Source: Pedobacter rhizosphaerae
Lineage (GTDB): Bacteria > Bacteroidota > Bacteroidia > Sphingobacteriales > Sphingobacteriaceae
Direction of reading: 5' to 3'
DNA: 64,000 nt
Assembly: GCF_900111155.1 (NCBI RefSeq)
Contig: NZ_FOGG01000016.1
Coordinates: 59,389-123,388 of the forward strand
Part shown: piece by piece, positions 44,632 through 53,971 of the stretch
How the letters are laid out: every line of letters starts with the position of its first letter
Position numbering within the stretch: position 1 is the stretch's first letter
Translations under genes and position numbers: made by a program
The notes under the pieces: model-generated
Database searches by the model: none
What the model saw: only the letters and a program-made list of their open reading frames with translations
What the model was told of the DNA's origin: nothing

Positions 44632-45255
44632 ATGAAACAGCAAATTCCAGAAGACGGCACATTACTTCCACTAATGGAAGAGTTCTATACTATTCAAGGT
44701 GAAGGATTTAACACAGGTAAAGCAGCATATTTTATTCGCCTGGGAGGATGCGATGTAGGTTGCCATTGGTGTGATGTAAAGGAAAGCTGGGATGCTGAAA
44801 TGCATCCATTAACGCCTTCTGATGTCATTGTAGAGAATGCTGATCAATTCCCGGGAAAAGCGGTAGTGATTACAGGTGGGGAGCCGCTTATCTATAATCT
44901 GGATTATTTAACGCTTAAACTCAAAGAGCGTGGCATTCTTACCTTTATCGAAACTTCGGGAGCTTATCCACTATCTGGCCACTGGGATTGGATTTGCCTA
45001 TCGCCAAAGAAATTTAAAGCCCCTCGCCCAGACATTACCCCTTTTGCCAATGAACTAAAGGTTATCGTTTTTAACAAAAGTGATTTCAAATGGGCAGAAG
45101 AATACGCTGCAATGGTTTCACCTACCTGCAAATTATACCTTCAGCCAGAATGGTCTAAATCTAAGGAAATTACACCAATGATCATTGACTACGTAATGGC
45201 TAATCCAAAATGGGAGATCTCATTGCAGACACATAAGTTTTTAAATATTCCTTAA
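44632..45255 (+). CDS. queE: 7-carboxy-7-deazaguanine synthase (queuosine pathway)
   Basis: The 207-residue radical SAM protein has C-x3-C-x2-C as Cys40, Cys44 and Cys47 (G-G-C-D-V-G-C-H-W-C-D), the spacing of most radical SAM enzymes. The G-E-G-F-N-T-G and T-G-G-E-P-L motifs fit QueE, which makes the 7-deazaguanine ring of queuosine. No other que genes are in the window. The gene is followed 37 nt later by the OmpA-family gene. Confidence 0.9.
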   Translation: MKQQIPEDGTLLPLMEEFYTIQGEGFNTGKAAYFIRLGGCDVGCHWCDVKESWDAEMHPLTPSDVIVENADQFPGKAVVITGGEPLIYNLDYLTLKLKERGILTFIETSGAYPLSGHWDWICLSPKKFKAPRPDITPFANELKVIVFNKSDFKWAEEYAAMVSPTCKLYLQPEWSKSKEITPMIIDYVMANPKWEISLQTHKFLNIP

Positions 45256-45292
45256 ATAGTTTACATTAGCTAATATAACTTTAGCTATTGTA

Positions 45293-47179
45293 ATGAAGTA
45301 TTGTTTATTCTTTTTATTGACCAGCTTTTCGTTGCTCAGCTTCGGACAAGGTTCTACTAACAAAAAGGCTCTAAACTTATTTGATAAAGCAAATGCTTTA
45401 GTTCAAAAGGAAGATTATGCAGCAGCAACAGCTACATTAGAGGAAGCTATTGTTATCGATCCGAAATTTCAGGATGCGTTTGTTTTGCTGGCTGATGCCT
45501 ATCGGATGCAAAAAAAGTATTCATCAGCTCGTGAATCTTATCAAAAGGCGATAGCGATCAATTCAAATGTGAAACCTTTAGTGAAATACTATTTGGCGGA
45601 AACTGAGTTTGCGATAAGTGAATATACCAATGCAAAACTTCATTTTCAAGAGTTCTTATCTTTAGAAAAATCACCTGATAGGTTAAGTAAAGCAAAAAAG
45701 TATCTTTCAGACTGTGATTTTGCCATTGAAGCGATAAAAAAGCCTGTTAAGTACCTGCCACAGAATTTAGGCTCAGGCGTGAATACAACAGATGCAGAAT
45801 ACTTTCCAGCACTTACAGCTGATGGCGAAACGTTGATTTTTACCAGGCAAATTAATGAAAATGAAGATTTCTGGATGTCTCATTTTAAAGACAAGCTTTG
45901 GAGTACTGCCGTTCCCCTTTCCTCCAAAATTAATACCCCCCGATACAACGAAGGTGCTCAAACGATTTCTCCTGATGGCAAATACCTCTTCTTTACCGGG
46001 TGTAATCGCCCAGATGGATTAGGAAGATGTGATATTTATGTTTCCCATCGGGAAGGTAACGACTGGGGTGAACCTTACAATGTTGGTGCTCCCGTAAATT
46101 CTGAATTTTGGGAATCGCAACCCACTATTAGTCCTGACGGTAGAACACTCTATTTTATCAGCAACAGGCCGGGCGGATCTGGTGGGTATGATATCTGGAA
46201 AAGTACCATTACAGACGATGCTAAGTGGGGACCAGCGATTAATTTAGGGCCTGATATTAATACACCTTTTGATGAAAATACGCCTTTCCTTCATGCAGAT
46301 GGCAAAACTCTGTATTTCGCTTCCAATGGCTGGCCAGGCTTTGGTAACAAGGACATCTACTACAGCCGCATGGATGATGCAGGAAAATGGCAAAAGCCAA
46401 TAAACATTGGATACCCCATCAATTCTTTTGAAGATGAGAGTGGGCTTATTGTAAGTGCAGATGGAAATTTAGGGCTTTTTTCGAGTAACCTGAGTGGAGG
46501 TTTCGGAAAGCAGGATATTTATAGTTTTGGAATTCCTGCAGAAGTTAAGCCTTTAAAAGTGACCTATGTAAAAGGAATCGTGAGAGATCGGGATACCAAA
46601 AAGACCATTGAAAGTAATGTTCAGGTGGTTGATCTGAAAAGCAATAAAACAGTTTTTGACGATTATACAGATGCAGAAACTGGAGAATTTCTAGCGGTTA
46701 TGCCTGTTGGAGGGAATTATCTGTTTAACGTAAATGCAGAAGGTTATCTGTTTTATTCGGAGAATTTCGAGCCCAAAACAACAGATGTGAGCAAGCCCTA
46801 TCAAATTGATGTATCTATGGAGAAGATAAAAAACGGTGCCAATGTAACGCTCAAAAATATATTCTTTGACACTAATGAATTTAATCTGCTCCCTGCATCC
46901 ATACGAGAATTAGAATTATTGATTAACTTTTTAAATGAAAACGGAAAAGTAACCATAGAGATTCAAGGTCATACAGATAATGTGGGCGACGATAAATTAA
47001 ATGAAAAACTTTCCTTAAACAGGGCCAATGCTGTTTACGAATATTTGATTAAGCATGAAATTGCAGCAAATCGTTTGACTTTTAAAGGCTTTGGTGCAAG
47101 TAAACCAATTGCTGATAATAAAACAGAATTGGGAAGAAAGAATAACCGCAGAACTTCATTTGTAATTACTAAAATTTAA
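45293..47179 (+). CDS. PorE-like protein: TPR, beta-propeller, OmpA domain
   Basis: The 628-residue exported protein has, in order, a signal peptide (to about residue 20), TPR repeats (about 25-130), a PD40-type beta-propeller with repeated S-P-D-G-(K/R)-x-L-Y-F units, a carboxypeptidase-like domain (about 425-500) and an OmpA peptidoglycan-binding domain (I-E-I-Q-G-H-T-D-N-V-G, N-R-R-T-S-F). This order matches PorE of the type IX secretion machinery of Porphyromonas. No other T9SS gene lies in the window, so the role is an inference. Confidence 0.8.
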   Translation: MKYCLFFLLTSFSLLSFGQGSTNKKALNLFDKANALVQKEDYAAATATLEEAIVIDPKFQDAFVLLADAYRMQKKYSSARESYQKAIAINSNVKPLVKYYLAETEFAISEYTNAKLHFQEFLSLEKSPDRLSKAKKYLSDCDFAIEAIKKPVKYLPQNLGSGVNTTDAEYFPALTADGETLIFTRQINENEDFWMSHFKDKLWSTAVPLSSKINTPRYNEGAQTISPDGKYLFFTGCNRPDGLGRCDIYVSHREGNDWGEPYNVGAPVNSEFWESQPTISPDGRTLYFISNRPGGSGGYDIWKSTITDDAKWGPAINLGPDINTPFDENTPFLHADGKTLYFASNGWPGFGNKDIYYSRMDDAGKWQKPINIGYPINSFEDESGLIVSADGNLGLFSSNLSGGFGKQDIYSFGIPAEVKPLKVTYVKGIVRDRDTKKTIESNVQVVDLKSNKTVFDDYTDAETGEFLAVMPVGGNYLFNVNAEGYLFYSENFEPKTTDVSKPYQIDVSMEKIKNGANVTLKNIFFDTNEFNLLPASIRELELLINFLNENGKVTIEIQGHTDNVGDDKLNEKLSLNRANAVYEYLIKHEIAANRLTFKGFGASKPIADNKTELGRKNNRRTSFVITKI

Positions 47180-47182
47180 GCT

Positions 47183-47470
47183 ATGGAAGTGGAAATCGAG
47201 GATTTTGATGTAGAGTTAATCATGGCTAATGATTATCAATATTTTAGTATGATCCTGGATAACTGCTATTGCGGCAATTGTGGGGATACCACTACGATCG
47301 TAAATTATAAGTCGTACCTGGATAATACCAATGACATTATATTAAAGGGTAAATGTGCTAAATGCGGAGAAGGTGTTAGGCGGTGTATAGAAACTGGTGC
47401 AGATAGAAATAGCATGAAAATTGCGAGGCACATTAAAAGTGTTTTGAAGATATCAAGGAATAAAAAGTGA
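47183..47470 (+). CDS. Small Cys-pair (zinc-ribbon-like) protein
   Basis: The 95-residue protein has C-Y-C-G-N-C and C-A-K-C pairs separated by about 33 residues, which suggests a zinc ribbon. The C-terminus is basic (R-H-I-K-S-V-L-K-I-S-R-N-K-K). It starts 3 nt after the PorE-like gene ends and is probably cotranscribed. I recognise no family; DNA, RNA or protein binding is possible. Confidence 0.55.
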   Translation: MEVEIEDFDVELIMANDYQYFSMILDNCYCGNCGDTTTIVNYKSYLDNTNDIILKGKCAKCGEGVRRCIETGADRNSMKIARHIKSVLKISRNKK

Positions 47471-47503
47471 GGTTATGAATGAGCGGTTGTCATTCCTGAG
47501 CTG

Positions 47504-47730
47504 TACTTCGTAGCTCTCCAATTCATTACGGAACAAGCAATTACAGTAAAGATGCTTAAATAAATTCAGCAAGACGGAATCTCGAGCAACACGGGGTTTA
47601 TGATCGGATTTTTAGGGGATCTCTTACGCAATACGTCACCCTGAATTTATTTACTTCGTAGCTCTCCAATTCTTTACGGCCACGCAATTACAGTAAAGAT
47701 GCTTAAATAAATTCAGCAAGACGGGATTCT
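47504..47730. repeat. Two near-identical ~79-bp dispersed repeats plus linker
   Basis: Copy A (47504-47582) and copy B (47652-47730) share TACTTCGTAGCTCTCCAATT and CAGTAAAGATGCTTAAATAA with only a few changes and a one-base indel pair. CTGAATTTATTT (47641-47652) is the reverse complement of AAATAAATTCAG inside each copy. Apart from these the 293-bp gap (47471-47763) shows no gene. Confidence 0.8.
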
Positions 47731-47763
47731 AGAACTGACCTCAAATAGAACGAAATTATGAGA

Positions 47764-48486
47764 TTATCCAGTTACCCTTTTTCCTTTTAAAACCCTAATT
47801 TCAGAACCTTCAGCAAGCATTACTGAATCAGGTTTAGCCAGACTTAAAAAGCCAAAATCAGCTCCATAATTTGCTTCAAAATCAACTGTTATTTGATAAT
47901 CCTTTACCGGATATACCTGCCAGCGAGGGTGTTCTACACCATATTCTGAAGATACTTTTTCATTGAGCTTGGTATAGCCCCAATAGTGCTCTGTTATAAA
48001 TTCCTCTTCACTGCCAACCTCAATTTCCTTCAATTTTGAATCAGCCGTAATAGAAAATTTGTTCCAGGCGTTATTCTTCCAAAAATAATCAACCTCCAAT
48101 TGATGCACCTGCTCAATCCAGACGTGCTTCATCGGTAAGGTTTGATAATTTTCCTTGTAAATGTTATTCGCTACAAAAGTTATAGCAGGTTTCGGCACGA
48201 ATTCCTTGATAAATACAACTCCTCTTTTCCAGCCTCCCTGATCTTTGAACTTAACGTAAAACCTTAAGTTTACTTCTTCAAAAGTAGTATGAAAGGGAAT
48301 ATTGAAACCTTTTAGTTTTACATCAACAAACATGAAACCCACAAGGCTTACAAAATATTTGCCATTCCAATCATCCAGTTCAGTATGAGGTGGCAAATAT
48401 TTTGTTAGAATATCTTTGTCAACAGCATAATTGGCGAATGCCAATTTGCGCCATTCGGCTGATAAAAAGGTAACTGGTTTGCTCAA
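47764..48486 (-). CDS. DUF2071 (YqjF-like) protein
   Basis: The 240-residue protein opens with F-L-S-A-E-W-R-K-L-A-F-A-N-Y and continues with L-P-P-H-T-E-L-D-D-W-N-G-K-Y-F-V-S-L-V-G and N-L-R-F-Y-V-K, all features of DUF2071. It is a soluble, beta-rich protein whose biochemical role is unknown. It starts 2 nt after the kdsA stop and is likely cotranscribed with it. Confidence 0.8.
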   Translation of the reverse strand: MSKPVTFLSAEWRKLAFANYAVDKDILTKYLPPHTELDDWNGKYFVSLVGFMFVDVKLKGFNIPFHTTFEEVNLRFYVKFKDQGGWKRGVVFIKEFVPKPAITFVANNIYKENYQTLPMKHVWIEQVHQLEVDYFWKNNAWNKFSITADSKLKEIEVGSEEEFITEHYWGYTKLNEKVSSEYGVEHPRWQVYPVKDYQITVDFEANYGADFGFLSLAKPDSVMLAEGSEIRVLKGKRVTG

Positions 48487-48488
48487 AA

Positions 48489-49301
48489 TTAAAGAATAGC
48501 CTGTCTGATTTTAACTAATCTGGTTAAAGTGTCTTCGAGTAAATCTAAATGAAGCATATTAGCACCGTCAGACTTAGCATTTGCAGGATCAGGATGTGTT
48601 TCAATGAACAAACCATCTGCCCCAACAGCAATAGCGGCCTTTGCGATAGTAGAAATTAACTCTGGCTTACCACCAGTAACACCGCTACTTTGATTAGGTT
48701 GTTGTAGTGAATGCGTACAATCCATTACTACAGGTACTCCAAAACTTTGCATTTCAGGTAAACCGCGGTAGTCGACTATTAAATCCTGATAGCCAAAGGT
48801 ATTACCCCGATCAGTTAAAATTACTTTATCATTCCCAGCTTCGACGATTTTCTCTACAGCAAACTTCATTGATCCTGCAGAAAGAAACTGGCCTTTTTTT
48901 ACATTTACTACCTTACCGGTTTGCGCTGCTGCAACCAAAAGATCGGTTTGCCTGCATAGGAAAGCTGGTATTTGCAGCACATCCACATAAGCCGCGGCCA
49001 TTGCTGCTTCGTCACTTTCATGAATGTCTGTTACCGTTGAAACCCCAAACTCTTTACCTATCTTTTCTAAAATTTTTAAGGCTCTTTCGTCACCAATACC
49101 AGTAAATGAACTGCCTTTACTTCTATTAGCCTTTCTGTAAGAGCCCTTGAAAATGTAAGGAATTTGAAGCTTATCGGTAATTTTAATAATTTTTTCTGCA
49201 ATTCTGAGTGCAATTTCTTCTCCTTCTATGGCGCATGGTCCTGCCATTAAAAAGAAATTACCCGAATCTTTATTTTTTAACTTATCTAAATAATTAAGCA
49301 T
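48489..49301 (-). CDS. kdsA: 3-deoxy-8-phosphooctulonate synthase (KDO-8-P synthase)
   Basis: The 270-residue TIM-barrel protein has M-A-G-P-C-A-I-E, Y-R-K-A-N-R-S-K-G-S-S-F-T-G and V-T-D-I-H-E motifs typical of KdsA. It joins PEP and arabinose 5-phosphate to KDO-8-P for lipopolysaccharide. kdsD, which makes arabinose 5-phosphate, is about 2.4 kb away beyond recQ. Confidence 0.95.
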   Translation of the reverse strand: MLNYLDKLKNKDSGNFFLMAGPCAIEGEEIALRIAEKIIKITDKLQIPYIFKGSYRKANRSKGSSFTGIGDERALKILEKIGKEFGVSTVTDIHESDEAAMAAAYVDVLQIPAFLCRQTDLLVAAAQTGKVVNVKKGQFLSAGSMKFAVEKIVEAGNDKVILTDRGNTFGYQDLIVDYRGLPEMQSFGVPVVMDCTHSLQQPNQSSGVTGGKPELISTIAKAAIAVGADGLFIETHPDPANAKSDGANMLHLDLLEDTLTRLVKIRQAIL

Positions 49302-49336
49302 CTAATTGTTTATGTAAAAAGGTTTTAAAATGAAAA

Positions 49337-49422
49337 ATGTAAGATGATTATGATAAATACTCTAATTTAAAGCCGAGTATCTAAGTCGGGGTTTATACCG
49401 ACTAACATTCACCATCTTACAT
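49337..49422. repeat. Nested palindrome between recQ and kdsA
   Basis: ATGTAAGATG (49337-49346) and CATCTTACAT (49413-49422) form outer arms; AGTCGG (49384-49389) and CCGACT (49398-49403) form an inner hairpin. Words like GTAAGATGG recur in the 53.8-kb gap. Confidence 0.6.
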
Positions 49423-49427
49423 ATCAG

Positions 49428-51617
49428 CTAGTTTCCCAGCTCTGACATGAATTTAATTCTCATCAACTGAATTTCTTCCCGGGTATAATCGGTTTCACCC
49501 AGCTCATTGAGCGCGTCATCAATAGAATCGCTCTCCGCTGCTCTAAAGTAGTCGAAAACCTCGTCCTGTCTATCATCATCAATTACTTCGTCAATAAAAT
49601 AATTGAGATTTAACTTGGTGCCGGAATTTACGATGGATTCTACTTCTTTAAGAATTTCCTCATAGGTAATTCCCTTCGAGTCTGCTATATCTTCCAGTCC
49701 GATTTGTCTATCAATATTTTGAATGATCGATACTTTCATCTGCGACTTATTAGCCTGCGTCTTAATAATCAGATCAATAGGACGTTCAATATCATTATCC
49801 TCTACGTACTTTTTAATCAGTTCGATAAAAGGTCCTCCAAATTTCATGGCTTTTCCAGAACCTACACCAGAAATCTGGCGAAGCTCTTCCATAGCTATTG
49901 GATAATGTGTACACATTTCTTCTAGCGAAGGATCTTGAAATACTACAAAAGGAGGAACATTCTTTTGTTTGGCAATTTTCTTACGAAGATCTTTAAGCAG
50001 TTGCAAAAGCTGCGTATCCAAAGCTCCAGGTCCCTGCTTTACTTCGTCATCATCTTCATCGGCACCCGTTTCAATAGGCTCATTGAGTACAAATTTTAAG
50101 CTGTACGGATTAACAATAAAATCTTTTCCATGTTTAGTCAACTTCAGCAAGCCATAATTATCAATATCTTTAAATAAGAAATTATTTAATACGGCCTGGC
50201 GGAGAATAGATTTCCACATCAATTCACCCTCTTGCTTTCCCGCTCCAAATTCAGGTACTTTACTGTGCTCGTAAGCTATTGTTTGTGCTGTTTCCAGACC
50301 TAAGAATACATTGAGTAAGTGAGTATCGTCAAACTTCTCTCCTGTTTTCTCTACAAATTTTAATAGTGTAGATAATTGTTCTTCGGCATCAAATTGCTTT
50401 TTAGTCTTTTTGCAATTGTCGCACATGCAATTACAGCCCGTTTCATTAAAATTTTCGCCAAAGTAATGTAGAATCTGTTTTCGCCTGCAAACAGCAGATT
50501 CGGCATAATCGATTACTTCCTTTAATATCTGTGTACCTATCTCTCTTTCAGAAACAGGTTTATCTTTCATAAACTTAGCCAGCTTGTCTACGTCCTTCTG
50601 TGAGTAGAAAGCAATACAAACGCCTTCTCCACCATCTCTGCCTGCACGTCCGGTTTCCTGGTAATATCCTTCCATACTTTTGGGTACATCATGGTGGATT
50701 ACAAATCGAACATCCGGTTTATCAATACCCATACCGAAAGCAATGGTAGCCACAATTACTTCAGCATCTTCCATTAAGAATTTATCCTGAGTATCTGCTC
50801 TTACCTTTGGATCTAATCCGGCATGATAAGGAAGCGCCTTTATACCATTCAGGTTTAAATTTTCGGCAACCTCTTCTACTTTTTTCCGGCTTAAGCAATA
50901 AATAATCCCAGATTTACCTGTATTGGATTTGATATATTTGATGATCTCCTTTGTAATATCCCTTTTCGGGCGGATTTCATAAAATAAGTTGGGGCGATTA
51001 AATGAGGACTTAAACAAAGTCGCATCACTCATCCCCAGGTTTTTAATAATGTCTTGCTGAACTTTTGGAGTAGCTGTAGCAGTTAAAGCAATAATTGGAA
51101 TATTATTACCTAAGCCTCCTATTACCTGTCTTATTTTACGGTATTCCGGTCTAAAGTCATGTCCCCATTCTGAAATACAATGCGCCTCATCAACAGCAAC
51201 AAAAGAAATCTTTATCAGATTTAAAAAATCGATGTTATCTTGTTTGGCTAAAGATTCTGGTGCTACGTAGAGTAATTTCGTTTGTCCACTTAAAAGATCG
51301 GTTTTAACTTGTGTAATTTCCGATTTATTTAAAGAAGAATTCAGGAAATGGGCTATACTGTCATTTCCACCAAATGCTCTCAATTGATCCACCTGGTTTT
51401 TCATTAATGCAATTAAGGGTGAAATTACAATTGCTGTTCCTTCACTCATTAATGCGGGCAGTTGGTAGCAAATAGACTTCCCCCCGCCTGTTGGCATAAT
51501 CACAAATGTATTATTGCCTTCTAAAATATTTGTAATGATCGACTCCTGATCACCTTTGAAATTATCAAACCCAAAGAAATTTTGCAGGTTATCAAATAAC
51601 GACTTTTTCACGTCCAT
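49428..51617 (-). CDS. recQ: ATP-dependent DNA helicase RecQ
   Basis: The 729-residue helicase has Walker A P-T-G-G-G-K-S, the D-E-A-H box (V-D-E-A-H-C-I-S-E-W-G-H-D-F-R), a four-Cys zinc site (Y-A-E-S-A-V-C-R-R...C-N-C-M-C-D-N-C), an RQC domain, an HRDC domain (about 515-590) and an extra C-terminal region of about 110 residues. The ATG at 51617 gives M-D-V-K-K-S-L-F-D-N-L. It repairs stalled forks and recombination intermediates. It is divergent from kdsD, whose minus-33 element overlaps this start codon. Confidence 0.95.
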   Translation of the reverse strand: MDVKKSLFDNLQNFFGFDNFKGDQESIITNILEGNNTFVIMPTGGGKSICYQLPALMSEGTAIVISPLIALMKNQVDQLRAFGGNDSIAHFLNSSLNKSEITQVKTDLLSGQTKLLYVAPESLAKQDNIDFLNLIKISFVAVDEAHCISEWGHDFRPEYRKIRQVIGGLGNNIPIIALTATATPKVQQDIIKNLGMSDATLFKSSFNRPNLFYEIRPKRDITKEIIKYIKSNTGKSGIIYCLSRKKVEEVAENLNLNGIKALPYHAGLDPKVRADTQDKFLMEDAEVIVATIAFGMGIDKPDVRFVIHHDVPKSMEGYYQETGRAGRDGGEGVCIAFYSQKDVDKLAKFMKDKPVSEREIGTQILKEVIDYAESAVCRRKQILHYFGENFNETGCNCMCDNCKKTKKQFDAEEQLSTLLKFVEKTGEKFDDTHLLNVFLGLETAQTIAYEHSKVPEFGAGKQEGELMWKSILRQAVLNNFLFKDIDNYGLLKLTKHGKDFIVNPYSLKFVLNEPIETGADEDDDEVKQGPGALDTQLLQLLKDLRKKIAKQKNVPPFVVFQDPSLEEMCTHYPIAMEELRQISGVGSGKAMKFGGPFIELIKKYVEDNDIERPIDLIIKTQANKSQMKVSIIQNIDRQIGLEDIADSKGITYEEILKEVESIVNSGTKLNLNYFIDEVIDDDRQDEVFDYFRAAESDSIDDALNELGETDYTREEIQLMRIKFMSELGN

Positions 51618-51649
51618 TTTGTGTAATAAAATATGCGATGCTATTTTTG
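51618..51649 (+). promoter_or_regulatory. Promoter of the kdsD gene
   Basis: TTTG (51618-51621), 20 bp, then TATTTTTG (51642-51649) match the Bacteroidota consensus. It would give a leader of about 55 nt before the TTG start at 51709. Confidence 0.7.
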
Positions 51650-51708
51650 TATCCAAAATAACATAATTTTACAAGAATTTCAAGTATTAACCAGCAATTT
51701 TTTTCTCT

Positions 51709-52677
51709 TTGAAAAGTAAAAAATCAATTATCCAATCAGCCAGAAGCACATTAGAGCTTGAGGCCGCTTCAATTTTAAATGTTGCAAAAAACCTTAACGA
51801 TGATTTTGAAAAAGTGGTATCCACTATTTTAGAATGCAAAGGGAGGGTAATTGTAACTGGAATTGGTAAAAGTGCCATTATCGCTCAAAAAATTGTAGCT
51901 ACATTCAACTCAACCGGAACACCTGCAATTTTCATGCATGCGGCAGATGCCATTCATGGTGATTTAGGAATGATTCAAATTCATGATGTGGTAATTTGCC
52001 TTTCCAAGAGTGGAAATACACCGGAGATTAAGGTTCTTACCCCACTTCTCAAAACAGCTGGAAATACCTTAATTGGAATGGTTGGAGATATCAACTCCTT
52101 TTTAGCCGACCAGTCTGACTTAATTCTAAACACTACGGTAGAGAAAGAAGCTTGCCCACACAATTTAGCACCCACCACCAGTACCACAGCCCAACTTGCC
52201 CTGGGAGATGCACTTGCAGTGTGTTTGTTAGAGTGCAGGGAATTTAACGAGTCCGATTTTGCCAAGTATCATCCTGGTGGATCCTTAGGAAAAAAGCTAT
52301 ATTTAAAGGCCAGAGACTTAGCATTGTCTAACGAAAAGCCATCTATTAAACCTGAAGCTTCGGTAAAGGAAGTGTTGATTGAAATTAGCAAAAACCGTTT
52401 GGGTGCAGTTGCTGTTATAGACAACAAGAATAAGGTAATCGGTATTGTAACAGACGGTGACATCAGAAGGATGTTGGAGCATTATACTGATATTGAGCAT
52501 TTAATGGCTAAGGATATAATGGGACAAAACCCAAAAAGCATACAGCATGATGCTTTGGCAGTAGATGCTTTAGATATTATTAAGCAAAATAACATCACAC
52601 AATTGCTGGTTTTAGAACAAAATACTTACTTTGGCATCATCCACTTACACGACCTGTTTAATGAAGGTATAGTGTAA
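51709..52677 (+). CDS. kdsD: Arabinose-5-phosphate isomerase (KpsF/GutQ type)
   Basis: The 322-residue protein has an N-terminal SIS domain (V-T-G-I-G-K-S-A-I-I-A-Q-K, H-G-D-L-G-M, S-K-S-G-N-T-P-E) and two CBS domains (about 210-320). It interconverts ribulose 5-phosphate and arabinose 5-phosphate, the KdsA substrate. The start is a TTG, since the frame is closed 21 nt upstream by TAA (51688-51690) and no ATG lies between. The guanylyltransferase gene follows after 14 nt. Confidence 0.92.
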   Translation: MKSKKSIIQSARSTLELEAASILNVAKNLNDDFEKVVSTILECKGRVIVTGIGKSAIIAQKIVATFNSTGTPAIFMHAADAIHGDLGMIQIHDVVICLSKSGNTPEIKVLTPLLKTAGNTLIGMVGDINSFLADQSDLILNTTVEKEACPHNLAPTTSTTAQLALGDALAVCLLECREFNESDFAKYHPGGSLGKKLYLKARDLALSNEKPSIKPEASVKEVLIEISKNRLGAVAVIDNKNKVIGIVTDGDIRRMLEHYTDIEHLMAKDIMGQNPKSIQHDALAVDALDIIKQNNITQLLVLEQNTYFGIIHLHDLFNEGIV

Positions 52678-52691
52678 ATTTTAATTATATA

Positions 52692-53783
52692 ATGAACAAA
52701 GACTTTTATGCCTTGATTATGGCTGGCGGCATAGGCAGCCGTTTTTGGCCAGTTAGCCGAACTGATTATCCTAAGCAATTCATCGATTTTTTTGGTGTAG
52801 GAAAAACATTGATCCAAAGTACCTACGATAGATTCCTGAAGATTTGCAGGCCAGAGAATATATTTATCATTACCAATGAAATTTATACAGATAAGGTTAA
52901 GGAGCAGCTTCCCCAATTAAGTGATAACCAGATATTAGCAGAGCCTTTAATGCGCAATACAGCGCCATGTATTGCTTATGGCAGTTTAAAGATTGCGCAG
53001 TTAAATCCTGATGCCACAATTGTTGTAGCACCATCCGACCATACCATTGCAGATTTGGATGGATTTATTGCTTCTATTAACCAGTCTTTAGAAGCGGCAT
53101 CTAAAAATGATTGCCTCATTACTTTAGGAATTAAGCCCAACAGGCCTGATACCGGCTATGGATACATTCAGCATACAGAATACGTATTAAATACCGACCC
53201 GGACCTCCATAAAGTAAAAACTTTTACTGAAAAGCCCAATTTAGAGCTGGCCAAATCTTTTATTCAGAGCGGAGATTTTTTGTGGAATGCAGGCATTTTC
53301 ATCTGGTCTTCCCGATCTATCCTCATGGCTTTTGAGAAACATTTGCCAGATATGTATGAGATTTTCAATGTGGGAAGAGCGGAATTAAATACGCCTGGTG
53401 AAAAGGAATTTATTAATAATGCCTATTTCCAGTGTACTAATATTTCCATTGATTTTGGAATAATGGAAAAGGCAGATAATGTTTATGTTCTCCCTGCAGA
53501 TTTTGGCTGGTCAGACTTAGGCACCTGGGCATCAATTTACGATATGGTTGAAAAAGACTATGTTGGCAATGCCGTAATCCCCTCTGAACAAGTAATCATG
53601 TTTGATTCTTCTAACTGCATGGTTAATGTACCCAAAGAAAAACTGGTGATCCTCAATGGATTGCACGACTACATTGTGGTTGAAAACAATAACATGCTCA
53701 TGATTTGTCCTAGAGATGAAGAGCAGAAAGTAAAAGAATTTGTAGCCGAAGTGAAGTCTAGATTCGGTAATAAATTTATATAG
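52692..53783 (+). CDS. Mannose-1-phosphate guanylyltransferase
   Basis: The 363-residue nucleotidyltransferase has A-G-G-I-G-S-R-F-W-P-V-S-R-T-D-Y-P-K-Q-F, the nucleotide-binding signature of GDP-mannose pyrophosphorylases, and F-T-E-K-P, W-N-A-G-I-F and F-G-W-S-D-L-G-T-W motifs. It lacks the C-terminal phosphomannose isomerase domain of longer ManC proteins. It makes GDP-mannose for surface polysaccharides. It sits 14 nt after kdsD, so the two form an operon. Confidence 0.93.
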   Translation: MNKDFYALIMAGGIGSRFWPVSRTDYPKQFIDFFGVGKTLIQSTYDRFLKICRPENIFIITNEIYTDKVKEQLPQLSDNQILAEPLMRNTAPCIAYGSLKIAQLNPDATIVVAPSDHTIADLDGFIASINQSLEAASKNDCLITLGIKPNRPDTGYGYIQHTEYVLNTDPDLHKVKTFTEKPNLELAKSFIQSGDFLWNAGIFIWSSRSILMAFEKHLPDMYEIFNVGRAELNTPGEKEFINNAYFQCTNISIDFGIMEKADNVYVLPADFGWSDLGTWASIYDMVEKDYVGNAVIPSEQVIMFDSSNCMVNVPKEKLVILNGLHDYIVVENNNMLMICPRDEEQKVKEFVAEVKSRFGNKFI

Positions 53784-53785
53784 GT

Positions 53786-53962
53786 AAATGTAAGGTGTGA
53801 GAGATGGAAAATGGAATTAATGCAGCGCATAACCTCGCGATAGCCATTTTCCATCCAACCATTTTACATAAAATCAATGTAAGATGGAAATATGGAAAAT
53901 GGAATATGTGGAGATCAACTCAGTGATCGCTATATCCATTTTCCATCCCACCATTTTACATT
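53786..53962. repeat. Tandem pair of related imperfect palindromes
   Basis: Unit 1 has GATGGAAAATGG (53803-53814) against CCATTTTCCATC (53844-53855). Unit 2 has ATGGAAAATGG (53892-53902) against CCATTTTCCAT (53936-53946). Both are flanked by AATGTAAG on the left and CCATTTTACAT on the right. The gap between the guanylyltransferase gene and rlmB is mostly this structure. Confidence 0.75.
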
Positions 53963-53971
53963 TCCCTTCCC

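Noticed and set aside
47504..47730. Attachment sites of an integrated element
   Set aside because: The two copies are only 148 bp apart with no integrase or cargo between them; they look like dispersed repeats.
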